From Oryzisolibacter sp. LB2S (GTDB lineage Bacteria; Pseudomonadota; Gammaproteobacteria; Burkholderiales; Burkholderiaceae_C): a DNA stretch of 64,000 bases. Numbering within the stretch: the first letter of the stretch is position 1; each line of letters opens with the position of its first letter. Where the stretch lies: contig NZ_CP160388.1 of assembly GCF_040732315.1 (NCBI RefSeq), positions 2,570,494 through 2,634,493 of the forward strand, read 5' to 3'. Below, piece after piece: positions 40,101-51,494 of this stretch. The notes under the pieces were generated by a model that worked only from the letters and a program-made list of their open reading frames with translations, had not been told where the DNA came from and did not search any database. Position numbers and translations under genes: made by a program.

Positions 40101-40466
40101 ATGGCTGCAACCTACGGCTACAAGCGCACCGTGGTCGGTGCACATTACGGCTGGCGCGACTTCGTCGTGCAGCGCATCACCGCGGTGCTGATCACCCTGT
40201 TCACGCTGCTGCTGCTGGCCAAGGTGCTGCTGATCCAGGGCCCCATCGGCTACGACAGCTGGGCCGCGATCTTTGCACCGCAGTGGATGAAGGCGCTGAC
40301 CTTCTCCGTCATCGTCGCGCTGATCTGGCACGCCTGGGTCGGTGTCTGCAGCGTGCTGTACGACTATGCCAAGCCGGCCGGCTTTCGCCTCTTCCTGCAG
40401 TCGCTGGCTGCGCTGTGGCTGGTGAGCTGTGGTGGCTGGGCCATTCAGGTGCTGTGGCGCCTGTAA
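40101..40466 (+). CDS. sdhD: Succinate dehydrogenase membrane anchor subunit
   Basis: A 121-residue protein starting MAATYGYKRTVVGAHYGWRD. Three transmembrane segments can be seen. The motif IWHAWVGVCSVLYDYAKPAG matches the SdhD haem-histidine and Tyr/Asp quinone-site region. RBS AAGGAG. It sits 26 bases after sdhC and 51 before sdhA. Confidence 0.93.
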   Translation: MAATYGYKRTVVGAHYGWRDFVVQRITAVLITLFTLLLLAKVLLIQGPIGYDSWAAIFAPQWMKALTFSVIVALIWHAWVGVCSVLYDYAKPAGFRLFLQSLAALWLVSCGGWAIQVLWRL

Positions 40467-40517
40467 GCCGATCGGATCACCTGATTTGAGAACCCCTCGT
40501 ACCGAATTCCCACGACC

Positions 40518-42323
40518 ATGAGTTACACCAAAAAAGATATCGCCGTCCGCAAGTTCGATGTAGTCATCGTCGGCGCCGGCGGCTCGGGCATGCGCGCCTC
40601 GCTCGAACTCTCGCGCGCCGGCCTGTCCGTCGCCTGCCTGACCAAGGTCTTCCCCACGCGCTCGCACACCGTGGCCGCCCAGGGCGGCGTGTCGGCATCC
40701 CTCGGCAACATGAACGAGGACAACTGGCACTACCACTTCTACGACACCATCAAGGGCGGCGACTGGCTGTCCGACCAGGACGCCGTGGAGTTCATGTGCC
40801 GCGAGGCGCCCAACGTCGTCATCGAGCTCGAACATTTCGGCATGCCGTTCGACCGCAACCCCGACGGCACGATCTACCAGCGCCCCTTCGGCGGCCACAC
40901 GGCCAACTACGGCGAAAAGCCCGTGCAGCGCGCCTGCGCCGCGGCCGACCGTACCGGCCATGCCATGCTGCACACGCTGTACCAGAAGAACGTCGAGTCC
41001 AAGACCAACTTCTTCGTCGAGTGGATGGCTCTGGACCTGATCCGCAACAGCGCCGGCGACGTCGTGGGCGTAACCGCACTGGAACTCGAGACCGGCGATC
41101 TGTACGAGCTGCACGCCAAGGCCGTGCTGCTGGCCACGGGCGGCGCGGGCCGCATCTTTGCCGCATCGACCAACGCCTTCATCAACACCGGCGACGGTCT
41201 GGGCATGGCGGCGCGCGCCGGCATTCCGCTGCAGGATCTGGAGTTCTGGCAGTTCCACCCCACCGGCGTGGCCGGCGCGGGCGTGCTGCTGACCGAAGGC
41301 TGCCGCGGCGAGGGCGCCATTCTGCTCAACAGCAACGGCGAACGCTTCATGGAGCGCTATGCGCCCACCTTGAAGGACCTGGCTCCGCGTGACTTCGTGT
41401 CCCGCTCGATGGACCAGGAGATCAAGGAAGGCCGTGGCTGCGGTCCGAACAAGGACTACATCCTGATGAAGCTCGACCACCTGGGTGCGGACACCATCAG
41501 GAAGCGCCTGCCCTCGGTGGAAGAAATTGGCCACAACTTCGCCAACGTGGACATCACCAAGGAGCCCATCCCCGTCGTGCCCACCATTCACTACCAGATG
41601 GGCGGTATCCCGACCAACATCCACGGCCAGGTCGTGACCTGGGACGGCGAGAAGAGCAATGTCGTCAACGGTCTGTACGCCGTGGGCGAATGCGCCGCGG
41701 TGTCGGTGCACGGCGCCAACCGCCTGGGCACCAACTCGCTGCTCGATCTGCTGGTCTTCGGCAAGTCCGCCGGCAAGCACATCGTCGAGTTCGTGAAGAA
41801 CTTCGGTGACCACCACGAAGTTCCGGCCGACGCCAGCGACCGCACCCTGGCCCGCCTGAACAAGCTCGAAGAGTCCACGGACGGCCTGTACGCGCAGGAC
41901 CTGGGCAACCAGATCCGCCAGACCATGCAGCAGCATGCGGGCGTGTTCCGCACGCAAAAGGGCATGGACGAAGGCGTGGTCAAGATCGCCGCCATCCGCG
42001 AGAAGGTGAGCCAGCTCACGCTCAAGGACAAGTCGCGCGTCTGGAACACCGCGCGCATGGAGGCGCTCGAGATCCACAACATGATCGAGGTGGCGCAGGC
42101 CACGATGGTGTCGGCCGCCGCACGTCACGAATGCCGTGGCGCACACACGGTGTACGACTACGAGCACCCTGCCGACCACCCGACCGCACCGCTGGGCCGT
42201 GACGACGCCAACTGGCTCAAGCACACCCTGTGGGACAGCGCCACCAACAGCCTGAGCTACAAGCCGGTGACGATGAAGCCTCTGACGGTGGACAGCATTC
42301 CCCCGAAGGTTCGCACGTTCTAA
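40518..42323 (+). CDS. sdhA: Succinate dehydrogenase flavoprotein subunit
   Basis: A 601-residue protein starting MSYTKKDIAVRKFDVVIVGA. The FAD fold is GAGGSGMRASLELS and the covalent FAD-histidine is in RSHTVAAQGG. Catalytic arginine and FAD contacts occur in HGANRLGTNSLLDLLVFGKS. It oxidises succinate to fumarate and passes electrons to SdhB. Length fits the family (about 590-600). The reverse strand carries a large overlapping open frame that is not a gene. Confidence 0.98.
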   Translation: MSYTKKDIAVRKFDVVIVGAGGSGMRASLELSRAGLSVACLTKVFPTRSHTVAAQGGVSASLGNMNEDNWHYHFYDTIKGGDWLSDQDAVEFMCREAPNVVIELEHFGMPFDRNPDGTIYQRPFGGHTANYGEKPVQRACAAADRTGHAMLHTLYQKNVESKTNFFVEWMALDLIRNSAGDVVGVTALELETGDLYELHAKAVLLATGGAGRIFAASTNAFINTGDGLGMAARAGIPLQDLEFWQFHPTGVAGAGVLLTEGCRGEGAILLNSNGERFMERYAPTLKDLAPRDFVSRSMDQEIKEGRGCGPNKDYILMKLDHLGADTIRKRLPSVEEIGHNFANVDITKEPIPVVPTIHYQMGGIPTNIHGQVVTWDGEKSNVVNGLYAVGECAAVSVHGANRLGTNSLLDLLVFGKSAGKHIVEFVKNFGDHHEVPADASDRTLARLNKLEESTDGLYAQDLGNQIRQTMQQHAGVFRTQKGMDEGVVKIAAIREKVSQLTLKDKSRVWNTARMEALEIHNMIEVAQATMVSAAARHECRGAHTVYDYEHPADHPTAPLGRDDANWLKHTLWDSATNSLSYKPVTMKPLTVDSIPPKVRTF

Positions 42324-42353
42324 GCCTGCGCAGTCCCACGAAAGAAACACACC

Positions 42354-43058
42354 ATGCAACGCACTTTCAAGATCTATCGCTACGACCCGGACAAGGACGC
42401 CAAGCCCTACATGCAGACCGTGCAGATCGAGCTCGACGGCCATGAGCGCATGCTGCTGGACGCGCTGGTCAAGCTCAAGGCTCAGGACCCGAGCATCTCG
42501 TTCCGTCGTTCCTGCCGCGAGGGCGTGTGCGGCTCGGACGCGATGAACATCAACGGCAAGAACGGCCTGGCCTGCCTGACCAACATGAACACGCTCAAGG
42601 GTGACATCATCCTCAAGCCCCTGCCCGGGCTGCCGGTGATTCGCGACCTGATCGTGGACATGACGCAGTTCTTCAACCAGTACCACTCGATCAAGCCCTA
42701 CCTGCAGAACGAGACGCCCACGTCGCCGAGCAAGGAGCGCCTGCAGTCGCCCGAGGAGCGAGAGGAGCTCGACGGCCTGTACGAGTGCATTCTGTGCGCG
42801 AGCTGCTCGACGAGCTGCCCGAGCTTCTGGTGGAACCCCGACAAGTTCGTCGGCCCCGCAGGCCTGCTGCAGGCCTACCGCTTCATCGCCGACAGCCGCG
42901 ACCAGGCAACGGCCGAGCGCCTGGACAACCTGGAAGACCCGTACCGCCTGTTCCGCTGCCACACCATCATGAACTGTGTGGACGTCTGCCCCAAGGGCCT
43001 CAAGCCCGCCGCCGCCATCAGCAAGATCAAGGAGCTGATGGTGCGCCGCGCCATCTGA
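42354..43058 (+). CDS. sdhB: Succinate dehydrogenase iron-sulfur subunit
   Basis: A 234-residue protein starting MQRTFKIYRYDPDKDAKPYM. Three clusters are visible: SCREGVCGSDAMNINGKNGL for [2Fe-2S], CILCASCSTSCPSFWW for [4Fe-4S] and CHTIMNCVDVCPKG for [3Fe-4S]. It carries electrons from FAD to quinone. It is followed 7 bases later by sdhE. Confidence 0.98.
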   Translation: MQRTFKIYRYDPDKDAKPYMQTVQIELDGHERMLLDALVKLKAQDPSISFRRSCREGVCGSDAMNINGKNGLACLTNMNTLKGDIILKPLPGLPVIRDLIVDMTQFFNQYHSIKPYLQNETPTSPSKERLQSPEEREELDGLYECILCASCSTSCPSFWWNPDKFVGPAGLLQAYRFIADSRDQATAERLDNLEDPYRLFRCHTIMNCVDVCPKGLKPAAAISKIKELMVRRAI

Positions 43059-43065
43059 GGCAGCA

Positions 43066-43338
43066 ATGTCGCAAGACGCACTGCTCGACGAACGCGAAGT
43101 CTCCATCCTGCGCTGGCGCAGCCGGCGCGGGCTGGTGGAGAACGATCTGTTCATCGAGCGCTTCTTCGAGCGTCATGGCGCGCGCCTCACGGTGCGCGAT
43201 GCTCACGCCATGACGCTGCTCATGAATCTGTCGGACAACGATCTGCTGGACCTGCTGCTCAGGCGCAAGGAACCCGAAGGCGAGATCGCCACCGACGACG
43301 TCAGGGCGGTACTGGCGCGCCTGCGCGAGCGCAGCTGA
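43066..43338 (+). CDS. sdhE: Succinate dehydrogenase flavinylation factor
   Basis: A 90-residue protein starting [20 protein letters not shown]. The RGxxE motif ([16 protein letters not shown]) and the [17 protein letters not shown] helix identify SdhE/Sdh5, needed for covalent FAD attachment to SdhA. It is 7 bases after sdhB and precedes gltA by 56 bases in the same direction. Confidence 0.93.
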   Translation: MSQDALLDEREVSILRWRSRRGLVENDLFIERFFERHGARLTVRDAHAMTLLMNLSDNDLLDLLLRRKEPEGEIATDDVRAVLARLRERS

Positions 43339-43394
43339 CGCAGGGCGCACGCCAACACCCCCACACCGAGCAACCCAACCCAAGGAAACTGGAA

Positions 43395-44690
43395 ATGAAA
43401 CTGGCAGACAACAAAGCGACGCTATCGTTCAGCAACGGCAGCCCGAGCATCGAGCTTCCCGTGTACCAGGGCAGCATTGGCCCGGACGTCATCGACATCC
43501 GCAAGCTCTACGGCCAGTCGGGCATGTTCACCTATGACCCGGGTTTCCTGTCCACCGCATCCTGCCAGTCGGCCATCACCTACATCGATGGCGACAAGGG
43601 CGAACTGCTGTACCGCGGCTACCCCATCGAACAACTGGCCACCAAGTGCGACTACCTCGACACCTGCTACCTGCTGCTCAAGGGCGAGCTGCCCAACGCC
43701 ACCGAGCGTGACGACTTCCACAAGCTGGTGCTCAAGCACACCATGGTGCACGAGCAGATGCAGTTCTTCCTGCGCGGTTTCCGCCGCGATGCCCACCCGA
43801 TGGCCGTGCTCACGGGCCTGATCGGCGCGCTGTCGGCCTTCTATCACGACAGCACCGACATCAACAACCCGCAGCATCGTGAGATTGCCGCCATCCGCCT
43901 GATCTCCAAGCTGCCCACCCTGGTGGCCATGGCCTACAAGTACGGCGTCGGCCAGCCCTTCATGTACCCGCGCAACGAGTTGTCCTACGCCGGCAACTTC
44001 CTGCACATGATGTTCGGCACGCCCTGCGAGGACTACAAGGTCAACCCGGTGCTCGAAAAGGCCCTGGACCGCATCTTCATCCTGCACGCCGACCACGAGC
44101 AGAACGCCTCCACCTCCACGGTGCGCCTGTGCGGCTCCTCGGGCACCAACCCGTTCGCGGCCATTGCCGCCGGTGTCGCCTGCCTGTGGGGCCCCGCCCA
44201 CGGTGGCGCCAACGAGGCCTGCCTGAACATGCTCGAAGACATCCAGCGCAACGGCGGCATCGCCAAGGTGGGTGAATTCATGGAGCAGGTCAAGGACAAG
44301 AACAGCGGCGTCAAGCTCATGGGCTTTGGCCACCGGGTCTACAAGAACTACGACCCGCGCGCCAAGCTCATGCAGGAAACCTGCAACGAGGTGCTGGCCG
44401 AGCTGGGCCTGGAAAAGGACCCGCTGTTCGCCCTGGCCAAGCAGGTCGAGAAGATCGCCCTCGAGGACGACTACTTCGTGCAGCGCAAGCTCTACCCGAA
44501 CGTGGACTTCTACTCGGGCATCGTGCAGCGCGCCATCGGTATCCCCGTCAGCCTGTTCACCGGCATCTTCGCTCTGGCCCGCACGGTGGGCTGGATCGCC
44601 CAGCTCAACGAGATGCTGGCCGACCCCGAGTACAAGATCGGCCGTCCGCGCCAGCTGTTCACGGGTTCGCCGCGCCGCGACGTGCCCTGA
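43395..44690 (+). CDS. gltA: Citrate synthase
   Basis: A 431-residue protein starting [20 protein letters not shown]. The type II (hexameric, NADH-sensitive) synthase pattern includes [15 protein letters not shown] (catalytic His), [15 protein letters not shown] (second His) and the C-terminal [13 protein letters not shown] region. It condenses acetyl-CoA and oxaloacetate in the TCA cycle. It follows sdhE and ends with an intrinsic terminator. Start ATG with RBS CAAGGAAAC. Confidence 0.98.
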   Translation: MKLADNKATLSFSNGSPSIELPVYQGSIGPDVIDIRKLYGQSGMFTYDPGFLSTASCQSAITYIDGDKGELLYRGYPIEQLATKCDYLDTCYLLLKGELPNATERDDFHKLVLKHTMVHEQMQFFLRGFRRDAHPMAVLTGLIGALSAFYHDSTDINNPQHREIAAIRLISKLPTLVAMAYKYGVGQPFMYPRNELSYAGNFLHMMFGTPCEDYKVNPVLEKALDRIFILHADHEQNASTSTVRLCGSSGTNPFAAIAAGVACLWGPAHGGANEACLNMLEDIQRNGGIAKVGEFMEQVKDKNSGVKLMGFGHRVYKNYDPRAKLMQETCNEVLAELGLEKDPLFALAKQVEKIALEDDYFVQRKLYPNVDFYSGIVQRAIGIPVSLFTGIFALARTVGWIAQLNEMLADPEYKIGRPRQLFTGSPRRDVP

Positions 44691-44731
44691 GCCCGGTCGC
44701 GCACCTGCCTTCGCGCAGGTGCTGCCCACAC

Positions 44732-44767
44732 AAGCCCGCATGCAACACCTGCCTGCGGGCTTTTTTG
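44732..44767 (+). terminator. Intrinsic terminator after gltA
   Basis: AAGCCCGCA pairs with TGCGGGCTT around a 15-base loop, followed by a run of T, starting 42 bases after the gltA stop. It ends the sdh-gltA transcription unit. Confidence 0.8.
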
Positions 44768-44924
44768 TCGGTCCTGCACACCGCCAACACGGGGCCAACG
44801 CGGATCTGCAGGATGCGGCGCGGCCCCGGCGCTGTTACAGTCGTCCGGTTCCTGTGGCTGCAGAGCCCAAGCCGCGCGGCGCAGCCAGCGGACAACTCCA
44901 TCCATGCATCAAGAAGGACTCTCT

Positions 44925-45752
44925 ATGAAGTTTCGTTGGTTGGCCACCGTCACCGCCGCTGCCGCGCTGCTGGGCGGCGCAGTCCACGCAGATCAGCTTG
45001 CCGACATCAAGGCCAAGGGCGAGCTCGTGGTCGGCGTGCTCGGCACGGACGAGCCGCAGAGCTACATCGACCCCAAGACGCGCGAGCTCGTCGGCTACGA
45101 GGTCGATCTGGGCCGCGCCGTGGCGCAGAAGATCGGTGTGAAGCCCGTGTTCAAGCAGATCACGCTGGCCGCGCGCATCCCGGAGCTGCAGCAGGGCCAT
45201 GTGGACCTGCTGGCCGCATCGCTCACGCACAACAAGGAGCGCGAGGCGCAGATCGACTTCTCCGTCACCACCTTCGTGACCAACCAGCAGGTCATGGTCA
45301 AGGCGGCGAGCCCCTTCAAGGACGTGCCTGACCTCGCCGGCAAGCGCGTGGCCACGGCCAAGGGCAGTTCGATGGAGGTCAACATCAAGAAGGCCGTGCC
45401 CACGGTCACGGTGATCTCGTTCGACACCTCGCCGCAGGCCCTCGTGGCCATGCAACAGGGCAAGGCCGTGGCCTTCGTCAACGAGGACCAGAGCCTGGCG
45501 CGCGCCCTGGTGGAGATGGGCGACCAGCGCAAGAACTACCGCCTGCTGCCGGCCAGCATCAGCACCGAATCGCTGGCACTGGGCATCAAGAAGGGCGAGA
45601 CCGGCCTCAAGAAGGTGGTGGACGAGACCCTGCGCGAGCTCGAATCCAGCGGCAAGGCCAACGCCCTGTACGAGCAGTACTTCGGCGCCAAGAGCGCGCT
45701 CAAGATGGGCCCGCGCCGCTTCAAGATGGAAAGCGACCAGATCACCGAGTGA
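44925..45752 (+). CDS. Amino-acid ABC transporter substrate-binding protein
   Basis: A 275-residue protein starting MKFRWLATVTAAAALLGGAV. The signal peptide is cleaved near HADQ. The PBPb fold is marked by GELVVGVLGTDEPQSYIDPK and REAQIDFSVTTFVTNQQVMV. These features suit the glutamate/glutamine/aspartate-type cluster 3 binding proteins. The permeases and ATPase follow after a 225-base gap occupied by a repeat element and terminator-like hairpin. RBS AAGAAGGA. Confidence 0.9.
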   Translation: MKFRWLATVTAAAALLGGAVHADQLADIKAKGELVVGVLGTDEPQSYIDPKTRELVGYEVDLGRAVAQKIGVKPVFKQITLAARIPELQQGHVDLLAASLTHNKEREAQIDFSVTTFVTNQQVMVKAASPFKDVPDLAGKRVATAKGSSMEVNIKKAVPTVTVISFDTSPQALVAMQQGKAVAFVNEDQSLARALVEMGDQRKNYRLLPASISTESLALGIKKGETGLKKVVDETLRELESSGKANALYEQYFGAKSALKMGPRRFKMESDQITE

Positions 45753-45912
45753 GAGGCTGTGAGTTTTTCCCCTATGCCCGCCTTGCACGCCAAAACACCC
45801 CCGCTCATCGTTGCAAATACTCGCCATAGCCCGAGCTATGGCTGCGTTTTGCGCCTCGATCGGGTGCGTTGTGGCGCGCCTTTCGGGCACGAGGGAAGTA
45901 CTCACAACCTCT
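45752..45912. repeat. 161-bp imperfect palindromic element (MITE/REP-like)
   Basis: The ends are inverted copies AGAGGcTGTGAGTttTTCCC and AGAGGtTGTGAGTacTTCCC (20 bases, 3 mismatches). Inner parts also pair (for example TGCCCG with CGGGCA). The centre is GCCATAGCCCGAGCTATGGC, so the whole element folds as one long hairpin. It has no coding capacity. It sits between the binding-protein gene and the permeases. Confidence 0.8.
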
Positions 45913-45928
45913 GAGCCTTTTCGGCTTC

Positions 45929-45968
45929 GGGCCGCGGGCACCCCAGCAACGGGCCTGCGGCCCTTTTT
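45929..45968 (+). terminator. Terminator-like hairpin before ABC permease
   Basis: GGGCCGC (45929-45935) pairs with GCGGCCC (45957-45963), followed by TTTTT. It would terminate or attenuate transcription from the binding-protein gene, giving more binding protein than permease, which is common in ABC transport operons. Confidence 0.65.
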
Positions 45969-45977
45969 CATTGACCC

Positions 45978-46673
45978 ATGATCCAATTCGACGCACAGAT
46001 GCTGCTCTCGGGCCAGTACCACGACATGCTCGTGGCGGGCCTCAAGATGTCGCTGCAGTACCTGTTCTACGGCCTGTGCCTGTCGCTGCCGCTCGGCCTG
46101 CTGATTGCGCTGTTCCGGCTGTCGCCGTTCGCATGGCTGCGCGCCCTGGGCGCGAGCTACGTGGAGGTGGTGCGCAGCATTCCGCTGCTGGCGCACATGC
46201 TGTTCTGGTACTTCGGCGTGCCCGAGATGCTGCCCGCCGCGCTCAAGGAGGCGCTGTACGAAGGGCCCGTGGAGTCCATCTGCGCGGTGCTGGCGATCAG
46301 CGTGTACACGGCCGCCTACATGGCCGAGGACATACGCAGCGGCATCCGCGCCGTGCCGCCGGTGCAGCTGGAAGCGGCGCGCAGCATTGGCCTGAGCTAT
46401 CTGCAGGCCATGCGCCTCGTCATCCTGCCGCAGGCGCTGCGCCTCACAGTGCCGCCGCTGATCTCGCAGACGCTCAACCTCTGGAAGGGCACGTCGATTG
46501 CCACCGTCATCGGCGCGGCCGAGCTCATGTACCAGGTGGGCCAGGTGGAGAGCCAGTCGTTTCGCAGCTTCGAGGCCTTTGCCTTTGCCAGCGTGGCCTA
46601 TCTGGGGGTCTCGCTCATCATCACCGGCCTGGCGAGCTGGTTCCAGCACCGCTATCCGGTGCGCACCATGTAG
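45978..46673 (+). CDS. Amino-acid ABC transporter permease (1)
   Basis: A 231-residue protein starting [20 protein letters not shown]. It has the HisM/GltJ-type membrane topology and [20 protein letters not shown], the EAA loop that contacts the ATPase. It lies 10 bases before the second permease. The two permeases probably form a heterodimer for polar or acidic amino acids. Confidence 0.93.
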   Translation: MIQFDAQMLLSGQYHDMLVAGLKMSLQYLFYGLCLSLPLGLLIALFRLSPFAWLRALGASYVEVVRSIPLLAHMLFWYFGVPEMLPAALKEALYEGPVESICAVLAISVYTAAYMAEDIRSGIRAVPPVQLEAARSIGLSYLQAMRLVILPQALRLTVPPLISQTLNLWKGTSIATVIGAAELMYQVGQVESQSFRSFEAFAFASVAYLGVSLIITGLASWFQHRYPVRTM

Positions 46674-46682
46674 GGCCGCGCC

Positions 46683-47392
46683 ATGCTCGAGCTGATAGAC
46701 AAGTACTGGCTGTACTTCCTGGTGGGGCAGTACCCGAGTGGCCCGCTGGGGGGCCTGGCCCTCACGCTGATTCTGGCCGTCATGGGCCTGCTGCTGTCGC
46801 TGCCGCTGGGCCTCGCGCTGGGGTTGATGCGCGTCTCGCCCTGGGCCTGGCTGCGCCTGCCGGTCACGGGCTTCGTCTACCTGGTGCGCGGCATTCCGCT
46901 CCTGATGGTCGTGTTCTGGGCCTATTTCTTCCTGCCCAGCATCACGGGGGTGAAGACCAACCAGTTCTGGACCATGCTGATCGCACTCGTGGTGTTCGAC
47001 GCCGCCTACCTGGCAGAGATCGTGCGCGCCGGCATCCAGGGCCTGCCCAGGGGGCAGATGGAATGCGCGCGCTCGCTCGGCCTGCCCTACCTCAAGGCCA
47101 TGCGCTGCGTGGTGCTGCCGCAGGCGCTGCGCAACTCGCTGCCCTCGCTGGTCAACCAGTTCATCTCCACCATCAAGGAGACCTCGCTCGGCTACATCAT
47201 CGGCCTGACCGAGGTGAGCTTCATCGCCAACCAGATCAACACCCTGGCCTTCACCAAACCGGTCGAGGTCTTCGGCATCCTGGGCCTGACCTACTTCATC
47301 CTCTGCTTCGGCCTCTCGCGCCTTGCCCAATGGCTGGAGCGGCGGCTGGCACGCCAGGGGCGCGGTGCCACCCTTTCAACCAAGCCTGCAGC

Positions 47393-47396
<4 letters not shown>
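46683..47396 (+). CDS. Amino-acid ABC transporter permease (2)
   Basis: A 237-residue protein starting [20 protein letters not shown]. It shows the same permease fold with [20 protein letters not shown] as the EAA loop. Its stop overlaps the ATPase start (ATGA), which couples translation. Confidence 0.93.
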
Positions 47397-49299
<1,903 letters not shown>

Positions 49300-49304
49300 A
49301 AAAA

Positions 49305-49358
49305 CAATAGCTGCTCGCGCTTGCCTGCTGGGCGTTTCAGTGCAATTTAACCTGAAAC
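49305..49358 (+). repeat. REP-like element (CAATAGCTGCTCGCGCTTG family)
   Basis: The 19-base core is at 49305-49323, followed by a hairpin GTTTCAG/CTGAAAC (49334-49358). The core and the CTGAAAC end match the element inside the E1 gene at 53.9 kb and the copies at 37.4 and 56.7-56.9 kb. Confidence 0.75.
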
Positions 49359-49377
49359 AGCCCGAGCCTCAGATGGC

Positions 49378-49456
49378 CGTCATTCCGGCGAAGGCCGGAA
49401 TCCATGCGGCTTGGGCGCGGCGAGGTTCCTGGATTCCGGCCTTCGCCGGAATGACG
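49378..49456. repeat. Inverted pair of CGTCATTCCGGCGAAGGCCG-type repeats
   Basis: Two copies of a short palindromic repeat (left arm CGTCATTCCGGCGAAGGCCG, continuing GAATCCA, and its inverted version ending CCGGAATGACG) face each other around a 25-base spacer. This is a widespread proteobacterial intergenic repeat type. It lies just before the S-formylglutathione hydrolase gene. Confidence 0.8.
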
Positions 49457-49487
49457 ACGATTTGACAGCCTGAGGAAGAACCACCCA

Positions 49488-50354
49488 ATGACCATCCCCA
49501 TGGAACTGCTGTCCTCCCACGCCTGCTTCGGCGGCGAGCAGCGCTTTTACCGCCATGCCTCGCGCGAGATCGGCCTGCCGATGGCGTTCTCGGTCTTTCT
49601 GCCACCCGCGGCGCTCGCGGGCGAGAAGGTGCCCGCCCTGCTCTACCTGGCGGGCCTGACCTGCACCGAGGAGACCTTCCCCACTAAGGCCGGCGCGCAG
49701 CGGCTCGCGGCCGAGCTGGGCCTGGCCCTGATCGCGCCCGACACCAGCCCGCGCGGCGCGGGCGTGGCGGGCGAGTCCGACGCCTGGGACTTCGGTGTGG
49801 GCGCGGGTTTCTACCTCGACGCCAGCCAGGCCCCCTGGGCCACGCACTGGCGCATGGAGAGCTGGCTGATGCAGGAGCTGCTGCCGCTCATCACCCAGGC
49901 CCTGCCCATCGACGGCACGCGCATCGGCGTCTTCGGGCACAGCATGGGCGGGCATGGCGCGCTCACGCTGGCGCTGCGCCACCCGGGCCGCTTCAAGAGC
50001 CTGTCGGCCTTCGCCCCCATCGCCCATCCGGTCGACTGCCCTTGGGGGGAGAAGGCCTTCACGGGCTATTTTGGAACGAACCGCCAGGCCTGGGCCGCTC
50101 ACGATGCCACGCTGCTCATGCAAGGCCAAACCCAGGCGCCCTACCCCGGCGGCATCCTCATCGACCAGGGGCTGGCGGACAAATTCCTGCACGACGGGCA
50201 GCTGCGGCCCGAGTCCTTCGAGGCCGCCTGCGCGGCCACGGGACAGCCGCTCACGCTGCGCCGCCACGCGGGCTATGACCATGGCTACTACTTCATCCAG
50301 AGCTTCATGGCCGATCACCTGCGCCACCATGCGCAGCAGTTGGGGCTGATCTAA
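49488..50354 (+). CDS. S-formylglutathione hydrolase
   Basis: A 288-residue protein starting MTIPMELLSSHACFGGEQRF. The nucleophile is in FGHSMGGHGALTLALRH, with the family mark TCTEETFPTKAGAQR. It releases formate and glutathione from S-formylglutathione, completing the pathway begun by the class III dehydrogenase. Either ATG (codon 1 or 5) could be the start. Its 3' end overlaps the convergent radical SAM gene by 4 bases. Confidence 0.95.
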   Translation: MTIPMELLSSHACFGGEQRFYRHASREIGLPMAFSVFLPPAALAGEKVPALLYLAGLTCTEETFPTKAGAQRLAAELGLALIAPDTSPRGAGVAGESDAWDFGVGAGFYLDASQAPWATHWRMESWLMQELLPLITQALPIDGTRIGVFGHSMGGHGALTLALRHPGRFKSLSAFAPIAHPVDCPWGEKAFTGYFGTNRQAWAAHDATLLMQGQTQAPYPGGILIDQGLADKFLHDGQLRPESFEAACAATGQPLTLRRHAGYDHGYYFIQSFMADHLRHHAQQLGLI

Positions 50355-51487
50355 AACAACACCCCCTGCCCACGCGCCAGCGCCGGGCGGAACTGCGTCA
50401 GGTCCAGCGCCGTGCGCTCGCGGTTGAGCCCCAGGCGCGCGCAGGTCTTCTCGAAGCGCTGGCGCAGCAGGTCGGCCCACAGGCCCTGGCCCTTCATGCG
50501 GCTGGCGTGGCTGGCGTCGTAGCTCTTGCCCGCGGCGCGGGCGGGCGCGTCCACGCCATGCAGGTCCTGGATGCGCGCGATCACGCGCTCGGCACGCTCC
50601 GGGTAGTGCAGCGCAAGCCATTGGCGCATCAGCGCGTTGAGCTCCCACGGCAGGCGGATCACCGTGTAGAAGGCCGACCGGGCGCCCGCCTCGCGCGCGG
50701 CGGCCAGCACCTGCTCCATGTCCTCGGTGATGAAGGGGATCTGCGGCGCCACGCTCACGCCCACGGGCACGCCGGCGTCGGCCAGCGCGCGTATGGTGCG
50801 CAGCCGCCGCTCGGGCGATGCGGCGCGCGGCTCGAGCACGCGCGCAAGGTGCGCGTCCAGCGTGGTGATGGTCACATAGGCGGCGGCCAGGCGCGCCTGT
50901 GCGAGCGGAGCGAGCAGGTCCAGGTCGCGCTCCACGCCGCTGCTCTTGGTAATGAGCGAAAACGGGTGGCGCGCCTCCTGCATCACCTCGATCAGGCCGC
51001 GCGTCAAAAGCAGCTCGCGCTCCACGGGCTGGTAGCAGTCGGTGGCCGAGCCGATGTTGACCACCGACGGCCGGTGACCGGGCCGCGCCAGCTCCTCGCG
51101 CAGCAGGGCGGCAATGTTGCGCTTGGCGATGATGTGCGTCTCGAAGTCCAGCCCCGGCGACAGGCCCAGATAGCTGTGCGTGGGCCGCGCATAGCAGTAC
51201 ACGCAGCCATGCTCGCAGCCGCGGTAGGGGTTGACGGACTGCTCGAAGAAGATGTCGGGCGAGTCGTTGCGGCACAGCGCGCTGCGCGCGTCCTCCCAGA
51301 CCACCCGGGTGCGCGGCGGCGCGGTGGGTTCGGCAGGCTCGGCGCCCTCCTGCGCCTGCGGGCCGCCCCAGCCGTCATCAAAGGGCGCGCGCGCATCGCG
51401 CGCGAAGCGGTGTGCCATGCGCTCGGCAGCGCCACGACCCTTGATGGGGCGCGCGGGCGGGAATACAGGAGCTTCATCGTCGATCAT
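50351..51487 (-). CDS. PA0069-family radical SAM protein (SPL-related)
   Basis: A 378-residue protein starting MIDDEAPVFPPARPIKGRGA. The Fe-S/SAM site is NPYRGCEHGCVYCYARP (CxxxCxxC). The pattern THSYLGLSPGLDFETHIIAK and LITKSSGVERDLDLLAPLAQ belongs to the Rv2578c/PA0069 group, related to spore photoproduct lyase. Function is unknown, with DNA repair suspected. A LexA-type box lies 8 bases upstream of its start codon, consistent with SOS control. Confidence 0.88.
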   Translation of the reverse strand: MIDDEAPVFPPARPIKGRGAAERMAHRFARDARAPFDDGWGGPQAQEGAEPAEPTAPPRTRVVWEDARSALCRNDSPDIFFEQSVNPYRGCEHGCVYCYARPTHSYLGLSPGLDFETHIIAKRNIAALLREELARPGHRPSVVNIGSATDCYQPVERELLLTRGLIEVMQEARHPFSLITKSSGVERDLDLLAPLAQARLAAAYVTITTLDAHLARVLEPRAASPERRLRTIRALADAGVPVGVSVAPQIPFITEDMEQVLAAAREAGARSAFYTVIRLPWELNALMRQWLALHYPERAERVIARIQDLHGVDAPARAAGKSYDASHASRMKGQGLWADLLRQRFEKTCARLGLNRERTALDLTQFRPALARGQGVLF

Positions 51488-51494
51488 GAGAACA

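Noticed and set aside
40086..43154. Very long open frame antisense to sdhD-sdhA-sdhB-sdhE
   Set aside because: It lies opposite genes with strong family signatures; high GC codon bias leaves the complementary frame open. The translated sequence is low in family features (His/Val/Gly/Ala/Arg-rich).
44835..47330. 831-codon open frame opposite the ABC transporter genes
   Set aside because: Covers well supported genes on the other strand and an intergenic palindrome; typical GC-rich shadow.
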